From: Lepidurus packardi
Taxonomy: Eukaryota > Arthropoda > Branchiopoda > Notostraca > Triopsidae
DNA length: 64,000 nucleotides
Direction: 5' to 3'
NCBI GenBank assembly: GCA_023053545.1
Contig: JAKZAN010000001.1
Coordinates: 13,222,024 to 13,286,023 of the forward strand
Positions within the stretch are counted from its first letter, which is position 1; every line of letters begins with the position of its first letter. The notes beneath the pieces were generated by a model. The model saw only the letters and a program-made list of their open reading frames with translations. It was not told the DNA's origin and searched no databases. Shown here piece after piece: positions 40,901-53,005 of the stretch. Position numbers and translations under genes: made by a program.

Positions 40901-41921
40901 CTATCCTTTCTAAAGAAATGGTTAGCCTTTTTGAAAGCTTTATTCTTGCCTCGGCCTGTTTTATAGGTTAAAGGTCGTCTTTCACCCCGAAAAGGAAAAG
41001 CTTTGGAACCTAGTTCTTTTTGCCGAAATAAACGATGTGCAGCCAAGGGGATATTGAAGTTAAGCTCCCCCTTTTTTCTTCTTCCTTTAGCTTCCATGCT
41101 GTTGTTTAATGACAATAGCCTTGGTGCACGACAACTTTCAAAGTACTTTGAAGGGAACGTGGAAAATGATTACCAAACTAGGAATGATAAACTTTCCACT
41201 GGCTCTCTCTTTAATTTTAATAACATTCATATGCATTGACGCCCTCTTGTTTAGCATCGTATCGCCCCTTAACGCTGTGCAGCATGCGTGACCCGAGCAA
41301 ATACAACGAGATGGAAAGCTTTTATTAGTATTCGACATTATCACAGGAGTCTTTCAGGTAAAAGGAACATATGTCCTATACGGTAAGTAATCACACATGA
41401 GGCCTCTTCACCTTGCGCGCCCAAGAACTTCGTATCCGTATGGGCTTGGTTAAAGGTAGGATAACAATGGCGATGTCATTTACTAGTTATAATTGGGAAC
41501 AAGGGAGGAAGTTGGAAGGATCAGCCTTTTTTTTTCCCTAATCTAGCGTAGCTAGAGTTCGCATATTCCCCTACTGATGTTGTATGATGACAGGTTTTTC
41601 CGACGTGGAGTATTGTTGGCGTCGACAGGTCCTTTGCAGGGGTTAGCCAAGGACGTTTTGACGAGTATTCATTAAACTGCCAATGCTTTGGAGTAGTTTC
41701 GCCTCCTCCCACCATGCATGAGCAATGACTTTTCAGCTCAAGGTGTTCGTTTTGGAAGAGTAGCTAGAGCTGGGGAGTATCCTCCAGTCAAACTAGAATG
41801 AGAATGAAAAGGATAGAGCCTTTCGTTGTGTTAGGGAAGTGTTGTCTATTATAGAGGTCCACAGTCTAAAAAGTCTAGAATTAATATTCTTCGTTTCAGG
41901 CCAAGCTCAAGAAACACAAGC

Positions 41922-41922
<1 letters not shown>

Positions 41923-41952
<30 letters not shown>
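41923..41952. repeat. C30 homopolymer
   Basis: Thirty consecutive C, the longest single-base G/C tract in the window. On the minus strand it is G30. Confidence 0.95.
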
Positions 41953-41953
<1 letters not shown>

Positions 41954-44900
41954 AATGGTCTAGACCCCCGTGTGAGAGCATTGGCATCGTGACATGCGAT
42001 GGGAAAGTTGTTCGACGAGACCCCAAACCGTTAAGAATGGGGGGGGGGAAGCTGCAATTCTATGTGGTCCACCATTTTTGCACAGCTCCAAAGTAGCCAC
42101 AAAAGCTGTAAACAGATTAACTTGGGTGGAGATCCTCGTAGCCATGAAACTACTCATTTGCAATTTGGTGAAGACGAGGAAACGACTCCCTAGGCTGCAG
42201 TATAGCACTGCACGCATGTGAAAAAGTCAAAAAGGTCAGGTTCTTCGGGCTTCTGTTGATGGAAATCCTTATGTATCATGGTACATATATCCTGACATGG
42301 TACATATATGAGAGTAAAAAGAATTCTCGTATGAGGCCCTTAAACCTTCTTGTTCTATGCTTTTTTGTGTGGGGTGCATGGAGAATGGCCGTATATCTCC
42401 GAGTTTAAGAGTTTATAAATGCCAGATTTTGACTCCACTTCCTTGCTATCTTTATTAGGAATTGCTAAAGCGTAAAAGACACAACAATGCCAAATGATCG
42501 GAACCTATAAAAGCAAACAACGTGTAACACCAGGAGTTGCATTTTAACAATAGCTGGTGCCCTTGTCTCACGCACGTCAGTTACGCACTTTACACATGAC
42601 AACCTTTAGAAATTTCCCGGCCTTGTCAAGATTATTGCCAAGCCCCAAATTTTCTTCGCCGGGGCCTTCTTTTTCCTAGTCATTCGCCGCAGACAATCCA
42701 AAAAACAAAACGTCTTCATCTTACAGCCGAGTGTCAACTAGCTCACACACACACACATGTCCGCCTCCGCCTCTTCCATGTGCCTTATGGGCTTCCCACC
42801 ATGGGTTACACGCTTTGGCTTACCAGGAAAAAACAAAATTGGCAATTTAGGCATTTGGTCCGTAACTACGCTTAGTCGTCTGAAAAGACACGGCTGGTTG
42901 GCGAATGGCAACATGGCTTATGTGCACCTAATGTATGTGGGAGGCCGGGCGGAGGGGGGGGGGGATCATTATGCAATGAGGAAATACTTGGGTTTCAGGA
43001 TAAGTGCAGGATAATTGCTGTATATAGTGTGAACTGGAAAGTGGCTGTTCAAAGAAACTTAAGCTGGTAATGCCTTAACCGCTGTCCTTTTACATGTGTT
43101 TACATAGGTTTGCCAGACTATTTCCTTTTATGGGAAGCCCTTGAAGCCTTGTGTCATACCGAATAGTGAATCTTCCGGAGCGTTGGTTAAACTTCACCAA
43201 AAGCAATTTTGTGTGTGTGCTCCCGGCGCTGAAGCAAGTTTGGCCAGAGAAGAGGGAGACTTTCCAATGCAAAAATGCGAGGAAGCTTTGGATTCAATTA
43301 AGCCCAAACGGTCGTTCAGGACAGGAAGCAGGTAATTAGCCTTTGCACGCTGAACCAGATTGCATGGCTAATGTGACTTTGATGATTCCTTACTTGGTTA
43401 TTTCATCCTTCTCTTTTTGCACCAGCCCTCTTGGATACCACCCCTTTCCATCAATGCCCATGTTGCAAACGTGCCAAGTCTCCCATACTCGTCAAAGGAC
43501 GGGTCGTCCTAGTAAACCCTTTTTCGATTAGATGATAAAAGTTCAGGGTGTTCTAGTTAAATACGGGAACGCGTATTCACACGGCAAGATCAATCTCGTC
43601 CCGTTTTTCTCACATTGATAATCCTATAACGTGAACTTAAAAAGGTTTTTTCTATATTTTTCTTTTTAGCCATGTTCGGAACTGCAAAACATTATTTCTT
43701 CCCCCTAGCCATGCATGATTAAATAACCCTGCATTGGAAACAGCCCAGAGCTTTATCAAGATGAAGCCCTTATTTTAAAAAAGCCTTAAAAAAGCTTAAG
43801 AAAACGCTTTACACTCTAAGAGCGATGAAAAAGCGTGAGGCCAATTAAATACGACGGAAAAAGAGAACGAACAAACCGGATTCTTCCTATTTCTGTTCAT
43901 GATAATAGCCTGCTATGGGAAAGTGACCGGATCTTTGGCCGTTCTACACCATTCCCTTACTACTGCCGCATCAGACCAAGTTCCGGTACTTACAAAAGAT
44001 TTCAGTTCGTCACGACAGTTAACATGCCGAACATGAGGCTATAGAAAAAAAAAGTACATTTATCTACGAGATGTGACACAGGCCCCGTCTCTAGTGTGCA
44101 TATATGTATACATATCGCAGGCTAATGTAGCAGGGCAGAATTATATACGTGAAGGGGAGCAACTCCTACGCACCCAACACCCCCCTCTTCTCTCTTTCTT
44201 TCTCTATTCTTGTTTGTCTTTTCCCTCCCAACATGTACAATCCCCCCGCATTAATGTTCGCATAACACCAAATCATGGCGAAAAATCATGCTGAGCTCGA
44301 GATTCTGGACCCTATCAATGTAACCCATATGCCAAGGGTGGACTCTTGGTACATTGGTTACATTCATGAACCCTTTTGGCCTTCTTTTTCCCTATCGGTC
44401 AGGCCGTGAAGTCCCCCAAAACAGCGTTGCAAGCCGTAATAATGCTTATCCGGTGGGCTAATACAACTGGCCAAGGGGATTAAACCCATTAGTTTGCACA
44501 CGCACGCCCATAATTAGGCAAGAAAAAGGGGTTGGGCTGTGATTGTAAAAGGGTAGGAGGATGCCAAGTAAAGCGAAGAGAGCGCCAGTACATGATTCAT
44601 GAAAAAAGAGCAAAGGGGTGACAGGCTCCCAGAAGTGCATAGGATTCATGCGATGCGAGGTGCCAGGAGTGGCTCGTTGCCTTTATTGGTGATGCAGAAT
44701 GCATGTTAGATGAGGTGGTGCGGTGTTAGCTGTTCGGGAGCAAGGGGAGAAAGAAAATTGTAAGCTTTTTGACGCGTGGCCCCTTTTTAGTTAGCATTGT
44801 GGGATACATGGATGGGTCTGAGAAACTTCCTCTTCTTGCTTGTTGGCTTTTCTTGCCTTTCAGATCCTTTTTTTTCTTCTTTTTTTTTTTACCTTCGTCC

Positions 44901-44987
44901 CCTTTTTAAACAACATCGTAGACTTCCCTTCGTTGCGTATGCAAAACAGCTGAGAACGTGACCACGCCAAATGTATCAGTCATCATT

Positions 44988-45006
44988 CCCCCCCCCCCCC
45001 CCCCCC
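44988..45006. repeat. C19 homopolymer
   Basis: Nineteen consecutive C, followed by GCCCC. Confidence 0.95.
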
Positions 45007-45602
45007 GCCCCTTACCGTGGCTCTCTTTCTTCTTGTATACAGCTTTACAGCTGCACGTTTCTTGGACCGAAGTTTTTAAAGGTAAAGGTGAAGAGGGGAG
45101 ACCCCCAACATAAAATGTGGTCTTTTTTATTGGATCAGATAGGGTCAGTTCTTGCAATCTCTCTAATGTAACTTGACTAATCCTATGTTATGTCCTAGGG
45201 AAATATGAAGTGACTTTTAGAATACGTGTTAGGACGGTTTTACAGGCTTTACTTTTTCTTTTTACTACTTGGGGCATTGAAGGGAAACAGACGGAGGGGG
45301 CGGGAAAGTTTGAAGCTTATTTACATACATTGTGGGCCGTTAGAAAAACAAACAACAGGCATTTAGAGTAATGTCCTGCTTCACGTCCATTCAAAATTAG
45401 GTTATATTTTCCACTGGAATAGCGCCGATAAACCAACCCCATACTACGAAAGTGCACGCACTTCAAGTCACGTGGATTTGTGTACAGTCTTTACAGTACA
45501 AGCTGGTTTTATAGCGAAAAGAATCGCCTAAAAAAAAGAACTAAATTATGTTTTCTACCCTTTTTTATTTTTACACGGCCAGCTACAAAACTAGGAACTT
45601 AA

Positions 45603-46045
45603 GGTTCACGTATATCGTAGCATATTGACGGGAAAGAGTCACAGATGGCACTGATGTTTGTTACTGTTTTGCCAACAGGTTCTCCGGCTTAAAACCCAGA
45701 GGTAAAAAAGTACAACAGTGTTTCATATGGTTGCAAAATGTTCTCCGGGAAAAGAATGACAAACAGGTGTCATTCGAGTTGAAAATTGGTAGATGGATTG
45801 GAAAAGAATTAATGTACGTTAGGTTAATGACTAACGAAATCGTTAAAACTTGTACTTTCTTTCATTCCATTAGCTGAAAAAAAAATTCATTGTTCGAAAC
45901 TGACACACTAATGTCATTTTAGACAGGTCTATACACTACGTATGTTTGTCACTAAACCCGGAGAACGTGTTGGTTTTGTGAAAGCTTTGCATAAGAAAGT
46001 GAAAAAAGAAACAGATAGCTAATTGCCGGCAACTTTGAAGCGTCT
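45603..46045 (-). mobile_element. Composite MITE: family A interrupted by element B, inverted
   Basis: Preceded by TTAA (45599-45602) and beginning GGTTCACGTATATCGTAGC, the inverted, slightly decayed family A terminus. Then comes GATGGCACTGATGTTTGTTA (inverted core), the insert B (45673-45972), and the remaining A sequence including AGCTAATTGCCGGCAACTTT (inverted). The layout matches 14745-15222 on the other strand. Confidence 0.75.
45673..45972 (-). mobile_element. Element B, hAT-like MITE nested in MITE A
   Basis: The ends are inverted repeats: CAACAGGTTCTCCGGCTT at the left, and CAACACGTTCTCCGGGTT read from the right on the minus strand. It sits in the same TGTTTTGC site of MITE A as the copy at 14797-15154. 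The target duplication (45665-45672 and about 45973-45980) has diverged. 300 bp against 358 bp in the other copy. Confidence 0.7.
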
Positions 46046-49000
46046 ACTGTCAAATGTCTGACAAAGTCAGTCCCTGAAAGTATCAAGTATGCAATTGTGT
46101 AAATTTATATTAAAAAAAGCTTCATAGAACACTAGCAAAAGTTTCCGAGTCATAAAACCAGGAAATTAGCTACAAACATATGATAAAGTCAAAGCACGAT
46201 TCTAGTTTTTAACAAACCTTCTTTCGATGGGTCGTTAGGTAGTTTTATAGGTGGTATAATACCTAATACCCCATGTACTCTCTATGGTCTAAATCTAAGG
46301 TCAAGGTACAATACGTATCTAAATTAGGCTATGTTTTTGCGAGACGGAATTGCAGTTGGAAAAAGAAGAGGGTTCAACCTCTTCAACACCTGTTGGTGTT
46401 TTTTTCAACTCAGTTTTTGCAACCTTGACAAAAGCTAAGGTTATTAGCCAATTGTTTATATCATTATTACAGGTGCTTGTAAATTACCGAAAAAAACAAT
46501 TTCTTTTTGTCTTTCTTTCTCTCTCGTTCTTCCTCTCTGATGTCTTACAAGTAGCTATAATCGTCAGAAAAGCAGCCAGAAGAAGTGCCTAGATTATGGG
46601 TCAAAAGATCAGCATGGCAGCTTCAGGGTCTTCCAAGAGTTGGACTACCTTTAAAAAGCAGCCGCCGTAGGCCATTCCCACGAAGTTAGAAGGTCGCAAA
46701 TAATGGCCTTTTCCTCCCCTACTACTACGATCTCGGCGATGGAAGTGAAAAAAGAACACATTAACATTATTCTTACCGGGGTTCAAAACAATCCAGTACC
46801 AATGGAAACCTTAGCCAACCGACCAACACGTTACCTTCTAACTAAAAGAAAATGATAGCCCCATTTACCAAACTATATTCTTATCGGCCGTTGAAGTAAT
46901 GCCATGCGTTAGCAGTAATATGATGACAAGCAAAGATGCGTCCTAATGATCCTAACAGAAAAAGCGGCAATACGTTTTTTTTATTATTTTATTATACTCT
47001 TGCCCCTTGCGAAACCTTGCCGCCAGGCTAGAAGAATTTACCCAGGCAACCCACAACTTTCACCTTGCCCTCTCTATGCCGCTTCAGCTTCCAACGGGTG
47101 AACGACTACAATTTGCAGCCATTTATTGATCCGTAAGAAAAACTTCAGGTAGTTTGGTTTGGGTTTTATCGCGAAGACGCCTTCTGATAACAAAGTAACC
47201 CAGACTTGGGGTACAGGGGATTGCATGAACAGTGGGGATCTGGGGTAGGCAAAGCTTGAAATTCGATTATGGGGCAGATTTCTGCTGCTCTTGCTGCTGG
47301 CTCTAGGGAAGTACAAACAGGGATGTCCTCCCCGTCATCACCATGCCGAAACAGCGGGAATCTGAAGCGGTATAGAGAAGTGTGGGTTCTCACGGAAGTT
47401 GTCCGATGAGGAAACGATGTGACCCCCTGCTGATTCTTCCCCCTCTTTCGCCGACACTTATACACGCGCCACGCCCACCCACTGTCTCCTGTTGGCATTT
47501 CCCCTGTCAAACAGAAGATGGGTTTTGACTATTTGCAACATGAAGAATGAAGATGCAGCAGTAACCGTGCTTTTACCAATCCCAGAGAATTTTGTAATCA
47601 AACATTCGTACTCTCTGCTCTGAATCGTACTCGCTTGTTTTCTTACCTTTTTTGAAAAGAAGATTTTAAAATGTAAAAAAAGATCTAAATATAAAGAAGA
47701 TTTTAAATTGCAAATAAAAATTAAATATAAAGAAGATTTTAAATTGCAAAAAAAAAATTAAATATAAAGAAGATTTTAAAATGTAAAGCCTTGAAAGGGA
47801 ATAAAAGTGTACACCCTTCTCTTACTACTACTTGGATTTGATTACCCCAGAAGCGCTGGAATGGCTGTCATTCGGATGGAAATTTGTTCCAGCAGCGTAA
47901 CCTCCCACGCCATCTACGAGCGCAAGTTTGTTTTAGCGTCCACCAGAAAGTACCTCGTGGAGGGGTACTTTGAATTGCAAATGGCGGTGTTTTACTGCCC
48001 AAGGACCTTGAGGCTCGGTCGGATTTTTATGCTAATAACCAACATGAAAGTCATGGTTGCCATTGCAAGCAAACCAACACGAACGATCGCAAGCAAATGG
48101 CCCCATAAAACCTCGAAACAGACGTATTAAGTCCCGGCTTTCGTATAAGGTTTCGACCAGCAAAACCACAAAAAGCGGATTCCGAAATAATAACGTTTTC
48201 GTCAGCAAAAACTTCTTCAAGTGGGGGAAAACCGGAGTAATGTTCCTAGCCTTTACCTGGGAAAATGTGATTATTCCAACTTTACACCCAGCCATTATTG
48301 GATAGCTTACGTCAACGTCAGGAACTATCAAAGTCGGCGTCGTTGCAAGTACTGATACCCCCCTCTTCCTCTTTTCCTTCTAGCGTCCCTTTTTGCTTTA
48401 TACCTTCAATGCGTTATACCGTCATTAAATTCCGAGCGAGAGGAGATAGCTTCTAATGGCTTGGCCATTGAGAGGAATTAGTAGCACAGAGTCATCAGTG
48501 AGTGCGACTATAAAATCCCAGCACAAGAACCCTGCTCTAGTCGCTCACCCGGAAAAGCTTCTATTAAGATCCACTTTGGGATATGGCTTCAGGATCTTTC
48601 GATATCCCCATAGCTAAGGGTAAAAACGAACAAGGAAACATCAGCCCCAGTACGACACATTCAACAAATTATGCAACTACACCCAGGTCTTATCCGTTCT
48701 TATTGGAAAACTCCCCCTTTGGCTCCGGTACAACGTCCATCGCCGGCTCCGATTCCCCGAAGACGTATTTCAACCTTCCTTGAAGACATGAGGGGTGAAG
48801 ATGAGCTTGCTAGCGAATAATAGGAAAGACGGGAAGTAGGTCCACTGACCTGGAATGAGGAAGGTCAGGGGTCGACGACGCGGAACTGGACTCGTCATTG
48901 TATGCTGTGCACATGGGCGCGCAAGACTCAGGAACACTATCCGTGCGAATTACCCAAGACATCGCTTACAATGAATAAGAACCTATTCTTTTAGGCCTTT

Positions 49001-50757
49001 TACCAAGAGTTCCATACAAAGGAACTTGGATAAGAAGCAAACAAATCTTCCACGATCAACAAAAACGTTATTTAATACCACTGTCACCTTTCGCTAGTAG
49101 GCTGTTTGGGATGTCACCGCAAAGGTTGGAATTCGATAAAAAGGATGACCAGAAAGAAACCTCTATAGTGCAAAACTTGGGGGAGAAGTCTCAGTGTTGA
49201 AACTTGAGAGAGGATAGTAGGCTTGTTGGTGAACGTTTCCTGTCCGTGGCATCCTCGAGGATGGAATTCACCTGCGTTTCGTTAACACGACATGATGCCG
49301 ACTGGAACATTAAACCAACGTGGACATTCCATCCGGACTTCCTGCTCTACTGGCTCGTCGATGCCTTCCCCGTGTGTAAAACGATGCCTGGGAGATGGAT
49401 AGTGATTTCAGTTCCCAAACTCCCAGCACATATTTAGTTGAGCCATCCAAGGTGCGGCTGAGGAAGAAGAAAAAGAACCAAAAAATCTGTTCAAGTAAGG
49501 CCAGTTTTGCACAGACAGTTGGTACGTTTTACGCCCTCCAACTGGAGAAGGTCGTAACGAGACTAAATAAGTCGCCCTGCTGGCATTCGCATCTATCCGT
49601 GCCGTTACTATATTCTCGTCTATGGATCCAACAACGACAAGCGTCATTTATGGTACATCAACAAATAGCGCAATGGTACAAAGTCGATTACCTCGTACGA
49701 AATACTTGTTTCTTTTTACACGTTTCTGCAATATGACTCACAGAATTTGAACGCCCCAAAAGATAATGAATAGAATAACAAGATTATAAGATTGGAGTTT
49801 GAACTGGGCGCGGCGGCGTCACGTCGTTCCGTGAAGTACACAAATAGATAGTTCCCCGTTGAGGCATAGTTTCCATGTGTTCTTTGCTGTGAAAGTCAGG
49901 GGGAAACTCTTAGAAATGGTAGATATTTGGAACGATGTGAGCCTTGTGAACTTTTTTTTTTGCTTGTTACTCGCCATTTCTGATTTAAGTCCAACACCAA
50001 AACAAGTGACTGCACGCTACAGCCACACCTTTTGTCTATTTGTTTACGCCATGGCTCTCGTGGCGGGAAAATTGCAAAATTTTACACTTCAATAACTAGG
50101 GAACGGCTTTTCCGAAAAATTCCGAAAGAAAATGCACAATTCTGAAACAAAGTCTGGACTACAAGAATCAATCTTAGAACGTAAATGTGCTGGCAATTGC
50201 CCTTTAAGGTACAATATAAGAAACCCAAACAGAAAAGATGTTTTCGGATACTGACCTTAGAGCCCCCAATTATTTTTTTTTCCTTTTCACGTTTTTCAGC
50301 ACTGGCAAGCTAATAGGACGCGTTAAAGGACGGTCCAGGTTGGTTCTAATAAGACTTGTCTTTTGTGTAGACGTTTTATGGGTCCATTTGCAGGGAGTTA
50401 AGAACACGCTATAGCTACTGGGGTTCACAACTTTATGGTTCCCCTTCAGCCAAGTTTAATAGGAGTGTGGAATTCCCATAACCTTCTGGTCTGTCCATTA
50501 ATTACTTTGGTCTCACCTCCAACATACCTGTCATTTGTTTTCAGGTCTGTGGTTTGCTTTGAAACTCAGGCTAGCTCGGAACGAAAGCAAGTAATAATAA
50601 CTAAGCGATCATATTAGCTTAATTTTTTCAGATTACGTCAAGTTCATTTTGACGACCGGTCGAGAATATGATGCAAGTGTTGAGTGTGATAAAGGCATTT
50701 TATAGAAAACAAAATTATCCATCCGGTGTATTTGCACTTTCTTAATAGCAAGCGTGT
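46046..50757. other. Anonymous intergenic DNA
   Basis: No gene recognised. It includes a 37-bp tandem repeat at 47657-47788. Poly-G/C tracts become rare toward the right side of this stretch. Confidence 0.5.
47657..47788. repeat. 36-37 bp tandem repeat, about 3.6 copies
   Basis: Units start with AAGAAGATTTTAAA(A/T)T at 47657, 47694, 47730 and 47767, each running to AAATATA. AT-rich minisatellite. Confidence 0.9.
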
Positions 50758-50880
50758 TTAAGCTTTCTGCCTTGGTCGATAATCAGTAGAACTCCAGTCA
50801 GTCCACAAGTACATGTCGGTGACTTGGACAGGTGAATATTTATGAGCACCATTTACATCTCTGACGACCAGTAAATCCAT
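50758..50880 (-). CDS. Possible small exon or ORF remnant, unrecognised
   Basis: A 40-codon frame starting at an ACCATGG context and reading MDLLVVRDVNGAHKYSPV, then a Tyr/Trp-rich tail ending in RPRQKA before a stop. The residue pattern (DVNGAHKYSPVQ, LWTDWSSTDYRPRQ) looks more protein-like than random frames nearby. I cannot assign a family. A second short coding-like stretch (VVKDGEILQLRITRS, about 50915-50960, same strand) lies just upstream in another segment. It could be a decayed gene fragment or chance. Confidence 0.25.
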   Translation of the reverse strand: MDLLVVRDVNGAHKYSPVQVTDMYLWTDWSSTDYRPRQKA

Positions 50881-51483
50881 GGTTTACACAAACTTCAGTT
50901 AGTCATTTGCCTAGGATCTGGTAATACGTAGCTGCAAAATTTCGCCGTCTTTTACTACCTTAATAGCACTTGCAGAAGTAAAATAGAAATTGCTAGCACT
51001 TCTAACATTATTTCAAATTACAGACGTTTTAAACATCCACTGTGTTCGCGTTAGGGCTAAATATGTTTTCTTTACAGATCTCGCGCCCAATGCCTTGATT
51101 AGATTATACTGGCAGCACGTGCCGTGAGTGACATCTTGAGTTCATAGGGGCTTTGTGGCGCCATCCGTGGACGTTGAGAAAAGATGAATTTCTGGAGTTA
51201 TGTTTCTATTTTCCAACACAATTAACGCTTGTAAATAATAATAAAAATAAAAACAATATTAACTCAAACTGTTTAAAACCTCAGCTTAACTTTGGTATGT
51301 AAGAAATTTTTTAAAAGATCGCCCTGGGCATTTTGGTCGCTGTTGGCCGAACGCGTTTCTTCCTGCGCAAACGAAAGGCGGTACGTTTAGCCAGCGAATC
51401 CAAGCTGAACACGGAAGGGAATTCTGTCAACACAAGACGTGCGTTTTAAGTCTCGTTCTAGAAAGCAATATTCCTTTGTCAAA
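50881..51483. promoter_or_regulatory. Upstream region and 5' UTR of the FKBP2 gene
   Basis: 600 bp between the possible remnant and the FKBP2 start codon. The last 150 bp (51335-51483) are richer in CG dinucleotides than the surroundings, as expected of a housekeeping promoter. No clear TATA box. The transcription start cannot be placed from sequence alone. Confidence 0.4.
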
Positions 51484-51969
51484 ATGAAAATCACGGTAAG
51501 TCTGGCCATCTTTCTTTGCTTTGCTATGTGCGCCTTTGCCGAAGAGAAAGCGGGAAAGAACAAAAAACTCCAAATTGGTATTAAAAAACGAGTCGAGAAC
51601 TGCACGCTCAAGTCCAGACGAGGTGATCTGCTACATATGCATTACGCGGTGAGTTCTCTCTTTCAGAATTACTCTGTGGAATAACCCACATTATTTTTCT
51701 CCTATTTCTAGGGAACTTTGGAAGATGGAACCGAATTCGACAGCAGTTACCCCAGAGGAGAGCCGTTAACCTTCACACTGGGATCTGGACAAGTCATCAG
51801 GGGCTGGGATCAAGGCCTAATGGGAATGTGTGAAGGAGAGAAAAGGAAACTGGTCATTCCGTCCGACTTGGGTTATGGAGCTTCAGGAGCTCCACCTAAA
51901 ATCCCAGCAGATGCCACACTGATATTTGAAGTGGAGCTTATAAAAATCGAAAGAAAGAATGATTTGTAA
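51484..51969 (+). CDS. FKBP2: FKBP2/FKBP13-type ER peptidyl-prolyl isomerase
   Basis: Two exons (51484-51648 and 51712-51969) joined in phase 0 give 140 residues, the usual FKBP2 length. Residues 1-19 form a signal peptide ([19 protein letters not shown]). The FKBP domain spans about 45-135 with the rotamase/FK506 pocket residues visible: Y54, F64-D65, F76, V83-I84, W87, Y110 and F127. Cys40 and Cys95 have the spacing of the disulfide known in FKBP13. The C-terminus KNDL resembles the KDEL-like ER retention tail of the family. The enzyme catalyses cis-trans prolyl isomerisation in the ER lumen. The start ATG has a CAAAATG context and gives the signal peptide directly. The gene is tail-to-tail with GNA1 on the other strand. 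No disruption is seen. Confidence 0.95.
51649..51711 (+). other. FKBP2 intron 1, 63 bp
   Basis: Donor GCG/GTGAGT and acceptor TTTCTAG/GGA. Removal joins HMHYA to GTLEDG, the conserved FKBP sequence, with no frame change. Confidence 0.93.
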
Positions 51970-52050
51970 ATATCGTTAAATCAGCAAAAAAAAAAACATC
52001 TTGAGTGTTTCAATACTGGTTTCATTCCCACTTTTGTTCGTTTAAAAAAG

Positions 52051-52056
52051 AATAAA
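52051..52056 (+). terminator. FKBP2 polyadenylation signal, proximal
   Basis: AATAAA 82 bp after the FKBP2 stop codon. A second AATAAA lies at 52097-52102. Both fall in the 218-bp gap to the stop codon of the convergent GNA1 gene. Confidence 0.7.
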
Positions 52057-52096
52057 AATTGCCCACACCCTGCTCTACCACCGTAAAAAACATGAC

Positions 52097-52102
52097 AATA
52101 AA
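52097..52102 (+). terminator. FKBP2 polyadenylation signal, distal
   Basis: A second AATAAA, about 85 bp before the end of the converging GNA1 coding sequence. Use of this site would bring the two 3' UTRs close to overlapping. Confidence 0.55.
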
Positions 52103-52187
52103 AGTTTAAACCAATCCAACAAGACGGAATGTGAGTAAAAAGTCACGCTGAAACGCAGATCGGCAGTTACACAATCAATATAGGAAA

Positions 52188-53005
52188 TTATAGTTTTGGC
52201 TTGCCACTTAAGCGAATCACTAAAGTATTGGCATTTCCTGCTTCGCCCACGAATCCCAGAGTTTCATAAAAGGGGATCATTTTGTCATTGCAATCAAGAG
52301 AAATTTTGTAGCTGCCCATGATTCTAGACATTGAGATCAGGGCTTGTACAAGACTACGAAAAATAGCAAAAAGAGGAGCCGTTATGACTAAGTATAATTA
52401 AGGGGCTAATACTTACGTTTTCCCAAGCTGCTTTCCGCGATAAACATCGCTAACAACGACATCTTCAACCCGGGCACGGATTGCACACTGACGTACAAAT
52501 TTCCTCTCTAACAACAAAGTAGCAGAGCCAATAACCCGGTGGGTATTTTTGTCTTCCAGGACAGTAACGTAATACGTGTCTGGAGAAGATTTCATAACCT
52601 CAAACTGAGCTTCAAATTCTTCTCGAGAAATATCTCCAACCACCGTAAGCTGCGCCAAGATTTGTAGAAACCCTGCAATAGTGAAGCAATCGAAGTTATT
52701 TATATTCTCCATTCAATATTCTAAATATATGTTTACCTTTCTCATAGTCGTTTATATGTAAGGGCCGTATATGTATATTCTCCTTCTTAGATAACTCCAG
52801 AAAATTATCGGAATGGCTAAGCTTTGCCAGAACTTTTGGATTGTACAAATAGCCATGTTCAAAAGCTGTTCCGTTCACTAGAAGTAGCACAGAAAAGGGG
52901 GAGGTTATAGGTCAGTAGGACGAATAAAACTAATTGGAAATGTGATTAAACATTTGACTCTGTCTTACCTAAAGTCGACGATGAGTTTCCATTGGTTTGA
53001 GCCAT
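52188..53005 (-). CDS. GNPNAT1: Glucosamine-6-phosphate N-acetyltransferase
   Basis: Four exons (53005-52969, 52877-52737, 52672-52417, 52353-52188) splice to 199 residues, close to animal GNA1 proteins. The enzyme transfers acetyl from acetyl-CoA to glucosamine-6-phosphate, a step in UDP-GlcNAc synthesis for chitin, N-glycans and O-GlcNAc. The GNAT fold is visible: IRPLHINDYEKGF (about 48-61), the strand RVEDVVVSDVYRG (127-139), the acetyl-CoA loop RGKQLGK (138-144), and the C-terminal part CNDKMIPFYETLGF (166-179) that contributes the active-site dimer region in this family. All three introns (63, 64 and 91 bp) are GT-AG and restore frame exactly. The start ATG is followed by G (ATGGCT). 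Convergent with FKBP2. It appears intact. Confidence 0.93.
52354..52416 (-). other. GNA1 intron 3, 63 bp
   Basis: Donor AAAAC/GTAAGT, acceptor TTTCGTAG/TCTTG. Joins GKQLGK to T and LVQALI, completing the acetyl-CoA loop. Confidence 0.9.
52673..52736 (-). other. GNA1 intron 2, 64 bp
   Basis: Donor GAAAG/GTAAAC, acceptor TATTGCAG/GGTTT. Joins NDYEK to G and FLQILAQLT. Confidence 0.9.
52878..52968 (-). other. GNA1 intron 1, 91 bp
   Basis: Donor TTTAG/GTAAGA, acceptor ACTTCTAG/TGAAC. Joins a 12-codon first exon (MAQTNGNSSSTL) to VNGTAFEHG. Confidence 0.85.

Larger units (their letters stand above)
37925..45598. other. Anonymous intergenic DNA, no supportable gene
   Basis: Holds a C30 tract (41923-41952), a C19 tract (44988-45006), a small AAT-type microsatellite near 39594-39612 and a direct repeat of ATGGTACATATAT near 42280-42309. 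No coding region recognised. Confidence 0.5.
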
